Notes: generated by a model from the sequence alone, not told the origin. Positions 22,679 through 34,563 are shown, numbered from the stretch's first letter. The stretch: 64,000 nucleotides of DNA from Imbricaverruca yamaguchii (GCA_034440575.1 JAOTOL010001473.1:1089501-1153500); one strand, 5' to 3'. Translations and numbers: made by a program.

Positions 22679-23972
22679 CAGGGGTGTCGAGTTGTATCCT
22701 TTTGTGGGCCCACCAATGTTGATCTTACCCCCATGTTGATTTGGCCCCCGAAGAACCCATGCCGTCTTTTTATGCTCATAAGAAAGTTAAAGGAAAGAGA
22801 AGAAAACACTATGCTGCATGGAAAACAGTTGATGTTAACCAGCATATTTTGTACTGTAATCAAACATTAAGGAGACGTACTAACAGGGCTGCAGTAAAAA
22901 TGCTCCTGTTGCAACACACCTGGTACGTGAGCCATTCCAATTCCAACGATTTGAACACTGTTTTGATTTATGATATTTTTTCCACTTTCCGAAGCTTTGT
23001 ACTTTTTATTTGCGACTCAAGACAAAAAATCATTGGAGCCGACACATCCATTTCTAAACTGTCAGATGGCACTTCTGAGAATCTGCAGGGATAACCTTTT
23101 CGGACTCCTTTGCTGGGACCGGAGAGGAATGTACCCAGTGTGTCCTACTCTTGCTCTTGGCTGCCCCATTGGGTACGAGTGGAGTTTTTAAACTGTTGTA
23201 AAACAAATAGTAGTACGATTGCGTTGATTGATGCATATGATTCGTTATACATTTTAGTTTGCTTGGTGTCGTATGTGACTAGACTCGGCCATCACGATGC
23301 ACATGTTCACGATGGATCAATGTACATGTTTTGTAACACGATGCACGGTGCATCAGTGCACATGTTTCATCAGAGAACATTGTTTTCGATTCCTATGTTT
23401 TATGAAAGCTGTGCCCCCTTCCCGACCCTGAACTCGCCCAACCAAAACTTTGGCTTCGTCCCTCCCTAACGTTAGGCACCAAGGAAAGAACTTCACCCAT
23501 CGTCATCCCAGTTCAGGCCTGCTGTGCTCCGATGCTCCAACAAAGCCGATGTGTTTTAGCCTGCAAATCGACGCAGAAGTATTTTATTTAAGCCATTGTG
23601 TGTTTGTTGGTGTGTGGAGTGAGGGAAGAGCGATGGTGACGTTGACGATGACGATGACGATGACGTTGACGATGGCGAGGGGTCCGAGTCCACTGTATGA
23701 CACTGTAGTAGCATGCTATGACTCACAGTTTATATTGACATTTACTGTGCACTGCTCTTTTGCTTATGTGGCTCCACAATGCTACTGAACGATTTTTCCC
23801 GTCGGCGAGGGTACTGAACAAGCATAAACATCATCAAATAAAAATCAAAATTATTGAGGCCTGAAAATATAGTGGGTGAAATCCGATGAGTTTTTGGTTT
23901 GGGGAGGGGGCAGGGAAGGGAACGGTCTAGTACACTTCAGCCCCCAATGTTCTTAAAAAATCGACACCCCTG
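22679..23972. mobile_element. hAT-like DNA transposon, non-autonomous, 1294 bp
   Basis: The termini are inverted: CAGGGGTGTCGA at 22679 and TCGACACCCCTG ending at 23972. The flanking 8-mers are CGCATTGG and AGTATTGG (6 of 8 match), which fits an aged 8-bp target duplication of the hAT type. The opposite arm of the surrounding inverted repeat lacks the insertion, giving an empty site. No intact transposase is present. Frames at 22741-23094 and 23110-23469 have no recognisable domain. A run of GACGATGACGATGACG lies near 23645. Confidence 0.8.
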
Positions 23973-25560
23973 AGTATTGGACCCCTACAAATGTGTGTCC
24001 GAAGTCCCAACTAAGCACAACGGGGCCCTAAGAGCACAACGTGGGACTACAATACAACTGGCCCGCCAAAGCGCACATATATCCTCCCAAAACGCGACAG
24101 GTGAAAAGGCACATGCTTTGCAGCCATAAATAAACATACCTGGACCTCTAAAAAAGAAATGCACAGGAAGCTCTCAAGGCACACAGGGGCCACGAGAACG
24201 CACAAGGGCCTTAAAAATAGGGTGGGGCCGCAAAAGGCAACATGGTTCCAAAACGAACAAAAAAACGGGCGCTAAATATAGACATCGTGATCTTCGAAAA
24301 CCACCTGACACGTAAGCAAAAATAATTGGTGCACAAAACAGCAATAAACCCTAAACGATCAGGGTTTTCGAAAATGTACCAGGCCCGTAACAAGGATGAA
24401 TTGAAGCCTTAAAGCACATCCCGTAGACAAAGAAAGACACAAGGTGTTAAAAAAAGAACAGTGAGGAACGGTCTCTCTTCGGGAGCCATTCTGAGAGGAT
24501 AGAAAAAAGATATGAGGTGTATCAAAGCTCAGTGGAATCCGCATTTCATAACTACCAGAAAATGCGGGAAGTATGGAACTAATGATCGAATTTAATTAAT
24601 CGACTTTTCGCAGCGAACGCCCATACGAAGGATTCCAGCACGTGAAATATGGCGCGAGTCTATCATGTGGCAACAATTAGCAAAACGCAGAAGGCCTAGC
24701 AGAAACCGTAGCATCGCATAAAGTGTGACGAATGCGCCGAATGCGCAAGATGAGTGTGCAAGTGCACGGACGTTGACGTCGTGACGACCGGGTGATATCA
24801 ACTGGAGTGTCTGAACGTGGGAAATTTTACATTTTAAAGTGATGGGTAATACATTTTATGTTGAAGTTAGGCACACAATAATTTTCGAAACCCCTACTCG
24901 TTTTAGGGTTTTGCTGTTATTATGCACCGATGATTTTTTTGGCGTCTCAGGGCCTTTTCGAAGATGCCGATGTGCTTATTTAACTCCATATCTTTTTGTT
25001 CGATTGGGAGCCATTTTGCCATTTGTGGTCCCAGCCACCTTTTTTAGACTCTTGTGCGTCAGCATGGCCCCTTTGAGCTTCAAGTGCATTTTTTTTAAGA
25101 ACCTCAGGTATGTTTATTTAGGGCTGCAACTCATGCTTTATGGTCCTGTCGCTTTTTGGGAGAATGTGCGCTTTGGAGGCTTAGTAGTATCTTCGGTCCC
25201 CGTTGTACTCTTATGGTCCCGCCGTCTTTATTTTGGGCTTTTGACGCACATTTGTGGGCCCTAGTACGCTTTTGGAGCTTGGGTGCGATTTTTATGTGTC
25301 CCAGCCTGACTTATCGCTCCCAGGCGCGTGGCTCCGGGGACCCAACGCCAGTTCTCTTGGCTCAACGCGATTTTTGTGAATCTTCTCTGAATTTTTTTTA
25401 AAGTTCGAATCCCGGCCTGAGTTTTTAAGACTCTGGCGCCAGGTATTTGTATTCCAACTATAATTTTTAGATCCGGTATGTTTTTTTTTTCGGTGCCGTA
25501 CGCAATTTGTGAAGGCATCTGACAATATCTTCGGTGCTCCAGAGCCATTTTCCTGACCAG
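23973..25560. repeat. Decayed satellite as inverted repeat: left inner arm 23973-24395, right arm 24870-25560
   Basis: The right arm, read backwards, matches the left arm in order: (GTTTTCGAAAA and CCTAAA(A)CGA(T/G) regions near 24360 against 24880-24920; GCACAAAACAGCAATAAACC against its complement near 24910; AAAATGGC/CCAAAACGAACA near 24240 against 25000-25020; then the pre-insertion part at 22440-22670 against 25300-25440). The centre is about 24400-24865. Conceptual translations of the two arms correspond when read outward, which confirms the symmetry. Confidence 0.7.
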
Positions 25561-25844
25561 GACATTTTTCCCCTCTTTATTTGGATGGCTCCAGTTTGAT
25601 ATTTTCGGATAGTGATCCGGTTGTTGTGGTATAGGTGTAATTTCAGCAGTGTGAGGTGACATATCAAGGGATGCCAAAAGAAAACTTTAGAACTGGGTGG
25701 GGAAGTTAGGGTTGAAATCCGACGAATCAGAAACGATAGTGGTAGATTAGGCCCCTCCACAGGCGAATTCAGCTGATCACTAATTATTTCATTTTGAAAT
25801 GTACTCTTTGACAACATAGCGGTCGAAATTCAAGAACTTTTATA

Positions 25845-26495
25845 ATAGGCACAAGCACGTAAGTACAAATATACGCAAACGCAAATGTGCGCATGCGCAA
25901 ATGTACGTATGCGCAGATGTACGTATGCGCAGATGTACATATGCGTTGATGTACGTAAGCGCAAAAGTGCGTAAGCGCAGAAACACATAAGGGCAAATGT
26001 ACGTAAATGCAAATGTACGTATGCACAAATGTAGGTAATGAGAATGCGTGTGAGTCCAAGTGCACGTAAGCGCAAATGTACATGTGCGCAAATATACGTA
26101 GGTGCAAATGTACATAAGTGCAAATGTACGTAAGTGCAAGTAAACGTAAGTGTAAATGTACGTATGTGTAAGTGTATGTAAGCGCAAATGTACGTAAGCA
26201 CAAAAGTACGTAAGAGCAAATGTACTTGTGCGCAAATATACGAGGACGCAAATGCACGTATGAACAAATATACTTAACCGCAAAGGTATGTCAGCGCAAA
26301 AGTACGTGCGCAGATATGGACGTAAGCGCAAAAGTACGTATTGAAAATATACTGATGGCAAATATACGTAACAGCAAATGTGCGTATGGTATATGTACTC
26401 AAGCAAATGTACTTAAACGGATTGGCACGCATGCATAAATGTACGTACATTTGCGCATATGCACAATCGCACATACAGTACATTTCCGCGTACGT
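25845..26495 (+). repeat. 16-bp minisatellite (GCGCAAATGTACGTAA), locus 2
   Basis: About 40 diverged units with alternating TACGTA and TGCGCA or AGCGCA cores. It abuts the dimeric TTAA element on its right. Confidence 0.92.
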
Positions 26496-26508
26496 ACTCA
26501 TGGCTTAT

Positions 26509-27832
26509 CTCGCGCCCTGGAGGCGAAATCCGCCCACACCTCAGGTTTTTCGTAGACAACTCCAGATTTTACCGCCGATATACGCCATTGTTTGTGAACT
26601 TACTTAAAAATGAACGGCACGTTGTTTAAAACAAGAAAAACGAATATCGACCGAACATTTTTCGAGTTACGGGTCGGTAAATTCAAAAAACAATTAAGCG
26701 CCAGACCACAAATATCGCCGCTGATGCGCTTCTCGTATATTGGCAAAAAGGAAGTGTTCTTGGCAACACTAGTGTCTTGTTTGATGTATGTTGCTATGCT
26801 ACCTTGTTTCAAAGTCATGTCAGGTCACCGAGGTCAAGTCAGGTCAGGTTCATGACAGGTTAACACACGCCCTGGTGGGGTAGAGGGCGAAATCCGTCCA
26901 CCCCTCCGGTTTGTCGTACACAACTCCATATGGTACAGGCCGGTATACGCCATTGTTTTGTACCTGCTTAGAAATGACAGGCGCATTGCTTAAAGCAAGA
27001 AAAACATGAAAATCTGCCGACAAGTTTTTAAGTTATGGGCCAGTAAAGTTTTTAAAAAAATCACAGCGCCAGACCACAAAAATCGGCGCTGATGCGCTTC
27101 CCGTAAATTGGCAAAAGGGAAGTGTTCTTGACAACACTAGCGACTTGTTTGATACATATTGTTACGCTATGCAATTTAAAAGTCATGTTAGGTCGCCGAG
27201 GTCATCATGACAGTCTAATGTAACCAAACTTGGTCAAATTAAATGTTGTCGTACATGGAAATGACTGTCATTCGATTGATGTCGCTTTGCATGTTACTCC
27301 CTGCACATCCGGAAATCTACTGTTTGTCATTGTGTGCCTAAGAGTTTCTATACTTTATTCATGTACTTCCATCCTTTCTTTGCGAAGCCGATTGTGCCGA
27401 GCCGCCCAACAGAGCAGTCAGGTGGGCAGCCCGGTTCCGATAACTGGAGCAGGTAATGAAGCAGGTAACCTGCAGGTAACCTGATAAAGTGTTCAAGTAT
27501 CGGTAGCCTAAGGTCAAATGGCGAATCTTGCATATGTATTGCATCATTAGTAATGTCCAAAACATCATTAATCCCAATTTTGGATCATTTAAACACAAGC
27601 ACAGCGATCCATAACAATGCCAAGCAAAACCAAAAACTTTTGGTATTTTGACCTTGTTTGACCTTGAAGATATTGACCTAAGGTAACGAAATTTGCACAC
27701 AATAGCGTTATCTATCGTGCCCATCCACCCTGCAAATTTCGTTGCTCTAGCCTTAGCAGGAGCCGAGATCTTATGGGGCGGAATCCGCACCCCTCCAGTG
27801 CGCGTAATTTTCAGAGGCCCCCAGGGCGCGTG
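26509..27832 (-). mobile_element. Dimeric TTAA-target element, copy X
   Basis: The right end is CCCCCAGGGCGCGTG followed by TTAA (27833-27836). The left end is TTAT then CTCGCGCCCTGGAGG. An internal TTAA at 26860-26863 followed by CACACGCCCTGGTGGGG divides it into a short unit (26509-26859) and a longer one (26864-27832). The first about 360 bp of both units are similar (CGAAATCCG(C/T)CCAC, GTATACGCCATTGTTT, GCGCCAGACCACAAA, GATGCGCTTC, GGAAGTGTTCTTG). Copy Y at 39466-40801 has the same dimer in opposite orientation. No transposase is present. Confidence 0.8.
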
Positions 27833-27837
27833 TTAAG

Positions 27838-28065
27838 TACACTTGCGCTTATGTGCATTTGCGCTCACTTACATTTGGGCAAACGTACTTTTGCACATGC
27901 GTACATTTGCGCTTATATACATTGGCCACACGTACTTCTGCGCTTACGTACAATTTCCACACGTACATCTGCGTTTACGCACATTTGCTTACATACATCT
28001 GCTTACATGCATCTGCCGCACGTACGCACAATTCTCCTTACGCATAATTGTCCTGGAATCACCAA
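27838..28065 (-). repeat. 16-bp minisatellite, locus 3 (inverted)
   Basis: Units such as TTTGCGCTTACGTACA, the reverse complement of loci 1 and 2. It begins directly after the TTAA that ends copy X, so copy X is bracketed by oppositely oriented arrays of one minisatellite. Confidence 0.88.
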
Positions 28066-28436
28066 ATCTTTTACGATTAGGTCTTGGGCCTTCCTACAAT
28101 TGGTCGGGCATCTGAATAAACCGCGCTCCCGTCTGTTCACGCCATGCGCTGGGGAACTGAGCACCCCCAAGTCAGGTCAGGACCTCAGGTCAGGGCGGCT
28201 GTCAGACTCACGTCGGAACGTCTATCGGAAACGAGCGGGATACAATCGGAAGCGCAGTATGAGTGCACGGGTGCTCATCCCGTGTGAGAAAAACGCGTGT
28301 GCAATGTGGCGTCCCGACCGATGGCGCCGCCGGAGATGGGCGTGCGTTTGAGGCTTGCGTCTCCGCTGCCGACCGGTACCTCACAGCCCGGTGGCCGACA
28401 GCACGTACTCCACAGCCGACCGATGTCGCCGCCGGA

Positions 28437-28739
<303 letters not shown>

Positions 28740-30200
28740 CGATTGGCTGTGCCTGTACGCGTTTTGATTATCTGGTCCGGTGCTGGATGGCTGCTACTGG
28801 GGCGTTGATTAGCGAAGATTATTTGAGGTCCCACTACATAAGGGAAACATGAATGGCACCCCACAGGGTCCCATGCTAAGCAGCTGCAATTATTGGGGAA
28901 GAGGAAAGCCGGCATTCAGGGGTCAAAGACCCACGGAAGTATGTCAACAGACATAAATGGTGGGGCATGTGCTGCTTAGGTTCCGGCTCCCTTTAGATAT
29001 GGGAACTGAGAACGAGGAACATGTCCTCTTCGCAGCTGAGCAATGGGATCGATTGGAGAAAGAATGCCTCGTGCCGGAGTTTCCCACAGTTCTGAACATG
29101 TTGGGGCTGCACCTGCTCTTTAATGTAGCACTGTGAGAGGGACTGCATGGAATATGCGGAGAAGCAGCACATCTTGGCCATACCCCCCTCCCCGCTCCTG
29201 AACAATCCTTTCCCGTTGGAACAACTGAAGAAGGCTATTATGCTGGTTAGGCCATCTATGAATAACCAACACAGAGTCATCGAGTCCAAGTTGGAAAAGC
29301 TGGCACAAAGCTGTGATCTATGCACAATTCCCTGGAAAAAAATCAACTAAACGAGAACTGATTCATGTAGAACCTGAGGCCTGACATGCTTCCGAACACC
29401 GTGACCTTTGCTGACCTGACCCACCTATTCAGCTTTGCTCGGAGGCCGGCTGTCCTAATCGCTGCTGAGAAGAGGCCAGCATTAACTGAAGGTGGCCTCC
29501 AACCTCACATCAAGGGATGAAGACATTTAGTTAAGGAACCGTACAGATGAGTCTTGCAGAGCAATCTGAAGCTAACAACAGAATGGTAGAGATGATAATA
29601 AACGCGGGGCTGCCTTAGTAGATTGTGTGCATCATTGTATGGTGCTGCAAGGTGCGCTGCACGAGCAAGCACAAGGCATTCTGGGATGTCGATGCAGAGG
29701 CATTCCACAGTAACTCAGACGAACACTTTCCAATTTGCCGTCCGACCATTTTGTATTTTCTTTAAAAGTTGTGTACCGGGGGTTTCAAGGGCGAACAATT
29801 CATTGATGGTGAACCAAATATTTCACCAAAAAAAATTATCAAGGTAGAGTCCTTGAAAATTTCCCAAGGTCAGTGAGGAGGCCCAACTTTGACGACCCAT
29901 AACTCCAAGGCTATCTCATTGAGAGCTACCTCATTGCATTTTTTTTGTGCTGACTTGAGATGAATCAAGGAACAAGTTGGCTATCTCGGATTTTCGATTT
30001 TCAATTCATTAGGTCACGTGACTCCGTGACCTATTTTTTGCGTCGTGATCTTGACCTTTTGGATGTTAAAATTAAAACTTTCGTGTGACGAGCATTAGAG
30101 CCCCATCCATGCCTTTTCATATATATCAATAGAAAACGTGGGGTTCGACCTGCAAAAAGCACTTTTGTGGCTCGCAATGTTGACACAGCACGTTGTTTGA
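28740..30200. other. No gene recognised
   Basis: A short + strand open frame at 29147-29350 (MEYAEKQHILAIPPSPLLNN...) has no recognised domain and no clear splice sites. I see no terminal repeats. The part after 30000 has ordinary unique-looking sequence with GTCACGTGAC near 30013. Confidence 0.4.
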
Positions 30201-30204
30201 GACC

Positions 30205-30340
30205 CCGCCCGCCGATAACTTCGCATCTAGTTGGCATACGGTGTCGAAATGGTCCAGAGTGGCTCCTGATGACGAAACCTGTCAGTTGGTTTCTGCTACA
30301 CTGACATCAGGTCACAAGGTCACATGACATTGGGCTTTCA
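30205..30340 (+). repeat. Left copy of an inverted repeat pair around the transposase-like gene
   Basis: GATAACTTCGCATCTA, TTGGCATACGGT, CGAAATGGTCCAGAGTGGCT and GAAACCTGTC are found as a reverse complement at 31655-31790. The pair encloses the DDE-like frame, so it may be part of long terminal inverted repeats, but similarity fades outward and no target duplication was found. Confidence 0.65.
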
Positions 30341-30438
30341 ACGTCATCTGAGGTCACTAACACGTTTATGGCTATAACTGTGCCCCTCATAACTTTGCCA
30401 TCGACACCGCTGCGTGTGATTCAGAAAATCGTGCGTAC

Positions 30439-31311
30439 ATGATGGGTGAGTGTGATGAGTGTCCCGGCGAGGAAGGTGTGATGAACATGCTGAACATACT
30501 AGTCGAAGAGCGAGACAATGACGACGTTGATAGTGAGGAGGAGGTCCACTACAAGCAGTGGGACAGCACTAACCGCTGCACGCTCCAAGAAATCGTCGCA
30601 AGCCAGGGCGAGTGCATCGAGAGACTGAACACCGCCATAGTGAAGCTGACAAGTCATCACTTCGAGGCGAAGGCTCAGTCAACGCACTTCAAGCATCTGA
30701 AGGAGACCGTTAAACATGGAGAAGTTATTGTCCAAGGAGACTTTGCCGAGAACTTCTCCTTCGTGGTGCAGGATGCCGCCCAAGGTTTTCGCTGGGACAC
30801 AGCGCAGAACACCGTGCACCCGTTCGTGGTGTACTGGCGCCAAGACGGAGAGCAGCGACACCAGAGCTTCTGCGTGATATCTGACGCCACAAAGCATACA
30901 ACTAGCACTGTGCACGCCTTCCTGCGCCAACTGGTACCAGCAATAAATGAATAGGTTCCCGGGCTCATGAAAATGCATTACTTCACGGACGGATGCGCTG
31001 CGCAGTACAAACACAAGTACAGCTTCGCGAAAGTGTGCTATCATGACATCGACTTGCCCGGTGTGACATGTGAATGACACTTTTTCGCCACGTCCCACGG
31101 GAAGGGAGCGTGCGATGGCATAGGCGGCATCGTGAAACGCGCTACGTACCTCGAGAGCCTGCGGCGCCCGGTGAAAGATCAAATCCTCACACCAGAGGAC
31201 ATGTACAGATTTATCGCCGGGCAGCTTGTGACAAAGGTCAAGTTTTTATATGTCACAAAAGAGGAAGTGCAGAATGCTGAGCAGGAGTTCAATGGCCGCT
31301 TCCCAAAGCCG
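30439..31311 (+). pseudogene. DDE-like transposase of an unnamed family, two in-frame stops
   Basis: One frame of about 290 codons begins MMGECDECPG and has three acidic blocks in the order expected for an RNase-H-fold transposase: VIVQGDFAENFSF (Asp at about residue 101), MHYFTDGCAAQYKHK (Asp at about 184) and GVTCE followed by HFFATSHGKGACDG (Glu at about 212). I recall similar proteins in several invertebrate genomes but cannot name the superfamily with confidence. The frame is broken by TAG at 30952-30954 and by TGA at 31075-31077, which stands where Trp is expected next to the putative catalytic Glu. The 3' end runs into a low-complexity patch at 31320. What I infer is a dead cut-and-paste transposase; the reading of the triad is by eye only. 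Confidence 0.6.
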
Positions 31312-31317
31312 CCGATC

Positions 31318-31560
31318 AGGGGAAAAAAAAAACACCACCTCTTTTCTTTTGAGAAAAAAAAAGAGCACCCCCCCCCCCAAAAAAAAAAAAAAAAAAAAAT
31401 AAAAGGGGGGGGAATAGTAATGTTGGGTGGTTTTTCAAAAAAAATAATAATATATTATAAAAAACATATATAATTTTTTAACTCACCCTCCCCCCACCAA
31501 CAAAAAACAAAAACTAACCCAACCAAAACATATAAAAAAAAAAAGCTAAACAGCTGAACC
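31318..31560. other. Homopolymer-ridden low-complexity patch, possible assembly artefact
   Basis: Long runs of A, C and G follow each other (A11, C12, A23, G8, A-rich, C-rich) and make no sense as coding or as a known repeat. The transposase frame is readable right up to its edge. This looks like poor consensus sequence. Confidence 0.55.
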
Positions 31561-31654
31561 ACTGAGTTCAGCTGGTTAGCTCATTTAGGGATACAGTTTT
31601 AACCAGAAATAAATTCGTGACCGCAGATCGAATGACCTTGAACACCTAATGTCA

Positions 31655-31790
31655 ATGTCACCTTATGACCTGATGGCAGTATAACAGGCACCAACCGACA
31701 GGTTTCATCGTCGGGAGCCACTCTGGACCATTTCGAAACCGTATGCCAAATAGATGCGAAGTTATCGATGGACAGGATAATGTTCCAGGC
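31655..31790 (-). repeat. Right copy of the inverted repeat pair
   Basis: Reverse complement of 30205-30340. Confidence 0.65.
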
Positions 31791-31848
31791 CGACAGTAAA
31801 TGTTATAACTTCTAATTTAGGGGCCGAAAGACAGTTATTAATTTATAC

Positions 31849-32095
31849 ACGCGACGGACCGCGCGACAGGCCCGCGCAGCTCGACAGTCAAGACAGGTCT
31901 GTGTCAGCGGGGGTGCGGGCCACCGCCCTGGCTCTCGCTGACCGCCAGGTGTCCTTTCCCCGCCCCGCGGGCGACCGCCGGCCATTGGACTTTAGCCCCG
32001 TCGCCGCGTCCGGCCGTCGCCGCGGCGCGGCCGCCGGCAAGCCACCGACCGGCTCCAGTTCAGGAGCTGCCCGTCGGCTGGCTTACGGGGTCACA
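31849..32095. other. Short GC- and CpG-rich island
   Basis: About 245 bp rich in CGCG, CCGCGG and GGCCGCCGG, standing out sharply from AT-richer flanks. It could be a promoter-like CpG island or a piece of a GC-rich repeat. No RNA gene or open frame supports either. Confidence 0.5.
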
Positions 32096-32542
32096 GTATT
32101 ACAGTTACGGCCCAGCATTACGGTACTATGCTAGTATGCACATTTCACGGCTCAAACAGTACATTTTTAGTAACTCTGTTATAAGACTGTATCTTGGGAA
32201 ATATTTTGGGGGGATTTTTTCCCATCATACATGAAATGTTCGCCCTTGAAAGCCCCGTTACTCAACTTTTCAAGAGAAAAAATGGTCGGACGGTACCCAC
32301 CGGTTGAGTTACCATGGCCTCTACAGGATCGTGCATCAGAGTAGGCAGAGCACGTGACTTCAGCACGGCCGTGTCCTTCCGACAGACATTTGAGTCCAGA
32401 GCCTTGCTTGGCCCGGATTCTTCGGACATCCACACGTTTCCGGCAGGAGTACAGCTGAGTTGGAGAATTAGACGCGGGTCGTACGTTTCAAGGTTGGCAT
32501 ACGTGCACCGAATTATAAAGATAAACACGATTTTCTGAAAAG

Positions 32543-33061
32543 TCATTGGAAAACCAATTCGTCCACTCGCGAATCCAATGCACCAAGGCCGAAATTCGTC
32601 TCATTTCCCGAACATTTTTCAAGTACCTTACACTTGAAACACCATGCTGAATTGTCGAAGCAGCGCAGGAATCCGGGCCAGTCTGGATGTGTCCGTCTCG
32701 CAGTTTTTTTTACGGCAGCCTGTTGTACACCCCCAGGAGTAAAGCTGGGCAAGATACACTCAAATTTACGCGGAACCAATGAACAAACACTTGATCTTAG
32801 CCGTACAACCCGTGAGGCTAGTCGTAGTCGACTTTGCCTGGTACCGGCCAAATTCTCCATTACCCCACGGGCTTTGAACACACACTGCGAACACCTCAAA
32901 CAAGTGCCTACTGTCAACTTGAAGCGTGCACCTTTGGCTGTGACTGAAGAGCGTGTGATGTGAAACGCTGCAAACGGAATGTTGCTGATGTGTGGAAGGG
33001 GCGATGGTGAGGTCGAGCGGGAGGCCGGATCGGGTCTAGTTGCCATGCAAGCTCGGGTCAC
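32543..33061 (-). other. Uncharacterised 172-codon open frame
   Basis: It contains CLRCSQCVF and AWCFKCKVLEKC, Cys pairs that could bind zinc, but the + strand is also open over 32634-32963 and no splice context or family is recognised. It is as likely a repeat remnant as a gene piece. It lies in intron 4-side sequence before the CUB exon at 33371. Bases 33062-33370 hold nothing further. Confidence 0.15.
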
Positions 33062-33370
33062 GTAACGCGTCGCCCGGGCTTGGCCATCGGCTCAGATATC
33101 CTCAACTAACCACAGAAATGTACGTCAATTGGACGTTGCCGTTTTCAACTTGGCATTGTATGTAGCGTATTTGCATAACTTAACTTTGTCGCCGGTATGT
33201 GTTTTGTGGTAATAGTGAAATGCACATCAGTTTTCATTAATACTATCTCCAGAAGACTTCCATTCCACGAACTCGGCTCTTTGCACAATTGTCACAACTG
33301 CACCCAGACCAGCATTTTGCAGCATCATCCTGTTTTCTCCGAGCGAGCTGACCGTCGCTGCCGTCTCCAG

Positions 33371-33572
33371 TTATCGGATGCGGGGCGCAATCACTGCTGC
33401 CGCAAACCGGCACGGTGACGTCAATCCACCACCCAGAAAACTACCCGAACAACCGCGAGGTGAGCTGGCAGCTGCTGGCGCCGCCCCACATGCGGTTCAT
33501 GCTGACGTTCCTGGAACTGGACATGGAAGAGGACGCGCCAGACTGCCCGAATTTCGACTACATCAGCATCGG
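33371..33572 (+). CDS. Gene 1, exon: first half of CUB domain 2
   Basis: A 202-nt exon, phase 1 in and phase 2 out (2 nt, 66 codons, 2 nt). The acceptor GCTGCCGTCTCCAG ends at 33370 and the donor GG|GTAAGAG begins at 33573. The peptide starts IGCGAQSLLPQTGTVTS, then HHPENYPNNREVSWQLLA, MRFMLTFLELDME, and ends CPNFDYISIG. The Cys-Gly start, SP.YP.NY-like box and the C..(F)DYI.I strand are those of a CUB domain. The second Cys of the first disulfide is absent (REVSW). The incoming phase fits the end of CUB 1 at 17514; the outgoing GG joins T of the exon at 38935 to make Gly. The domain follows CUB 1 with almost no linker. Confidence 0.9.
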
Positions 33573-34087
33573 GTAAGAGCGTCGGGTGGTGAGAAATAGG
33601 GAGGTGTGTAGGCGGAAACCCACGGCGGGTCGGCTGTTGCAACTTTCAAGTTCAATCTTACCCAACTCGAGAGGCTTGGCTATGCAAAGCAGGCTAGCCA
33701 CGTGAATGTGCGTAAAATTGAACGTTGCCGTTGTCAACTTGGCATTATGAGTATCATACTTGTATGTCTTCATTTTGTCGGCCGGTACTAGTTTAGTGAT
33801 GTCAGTAAAACGCATGTCGGTCTTCAGTGCTAATATTCCCAGAAGACTCCCAATCCACGAACTCGACTCTCTGCACAATTTCCACACCTGGACCTAGACC
33901 GACATTTTGGAACACCGTCTTTATTTTTCGCTGTTATACCGAAACAGACCTCAATACTCTTACCCTGGAACAAGGAAAACATAATGTACTGTTTCCGCCG
34001 CCTTACTGCTCCTTTTTTATTTTTATCTGCTCCCAAGAACATCATAATTTCTCCAGAGGACGCTTCTTCTCTCACTGCTCTATCTGC

Positions 34088-34563
34088 AACTCACTTTCTC
34101 TCCAACTCTCCTTCTCTCCCTCCCTCTCTCCCTGTCTCACTCTCTCCGTCTCGCCCTCTCTCCCTCTCTCCCTCTCTCCCTGTCTCCCTCTCTCCCTCCT
34201 TCCTTCTCTCCTTCTCTCCCTCTCTCCCGCTCTCCCCTCTCCTTCTCTCCCTGTCTCCCTCTCTCCGTCTCTCCCTCTCTCCCTCTCTCCCTCTCTCCCT
34301 GTCTCCCTCTCTCCCTCCTTCCTTCTCTCCTTCTCTCCCTCTCTCCCGCTCTCCCCTCTCCTTCTCTCCCTGTCTCCCTCTCTCCCTCTCTCCCTCTCTC
34401 CCTCTACCCGTCTCTCCCTCTCTCCCTCTCTTACTCTCTCCCTGTCCCCCTGTCTCCCTCCCTCCCTCCCTTCTTCTCTCCTTCTCTCTCTCGTCCTCTC
34501 TTTCTTTCCTTCTCTCTCCATTTCTTTCTGTCGCCCTCTCTCCCTCACTCCCTCTCTCTTTCT
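34088..34563 (+). repeat. Polypyrimidine tract, (CTCTCCCT)n-like
   Basis: Nearly 480 bp of almost pure C and T on the + strand, with rare G. A block TCTCCCTCCTTCCTTCTCTC recurs about 120 bp apart (near 34190 and 34312). Mirror-symmetric purine-pyrimidine tracts of this kind can form triplexes. Lies in intron 4 of gene 1. Confidence 0.95.

Noticed and set aside
22741..23469. hAT transposase remnants inside the element at 22679-23972
   Set aside because: The frames lack any recognisable transposase, zinc-finger or dimerisation motif.
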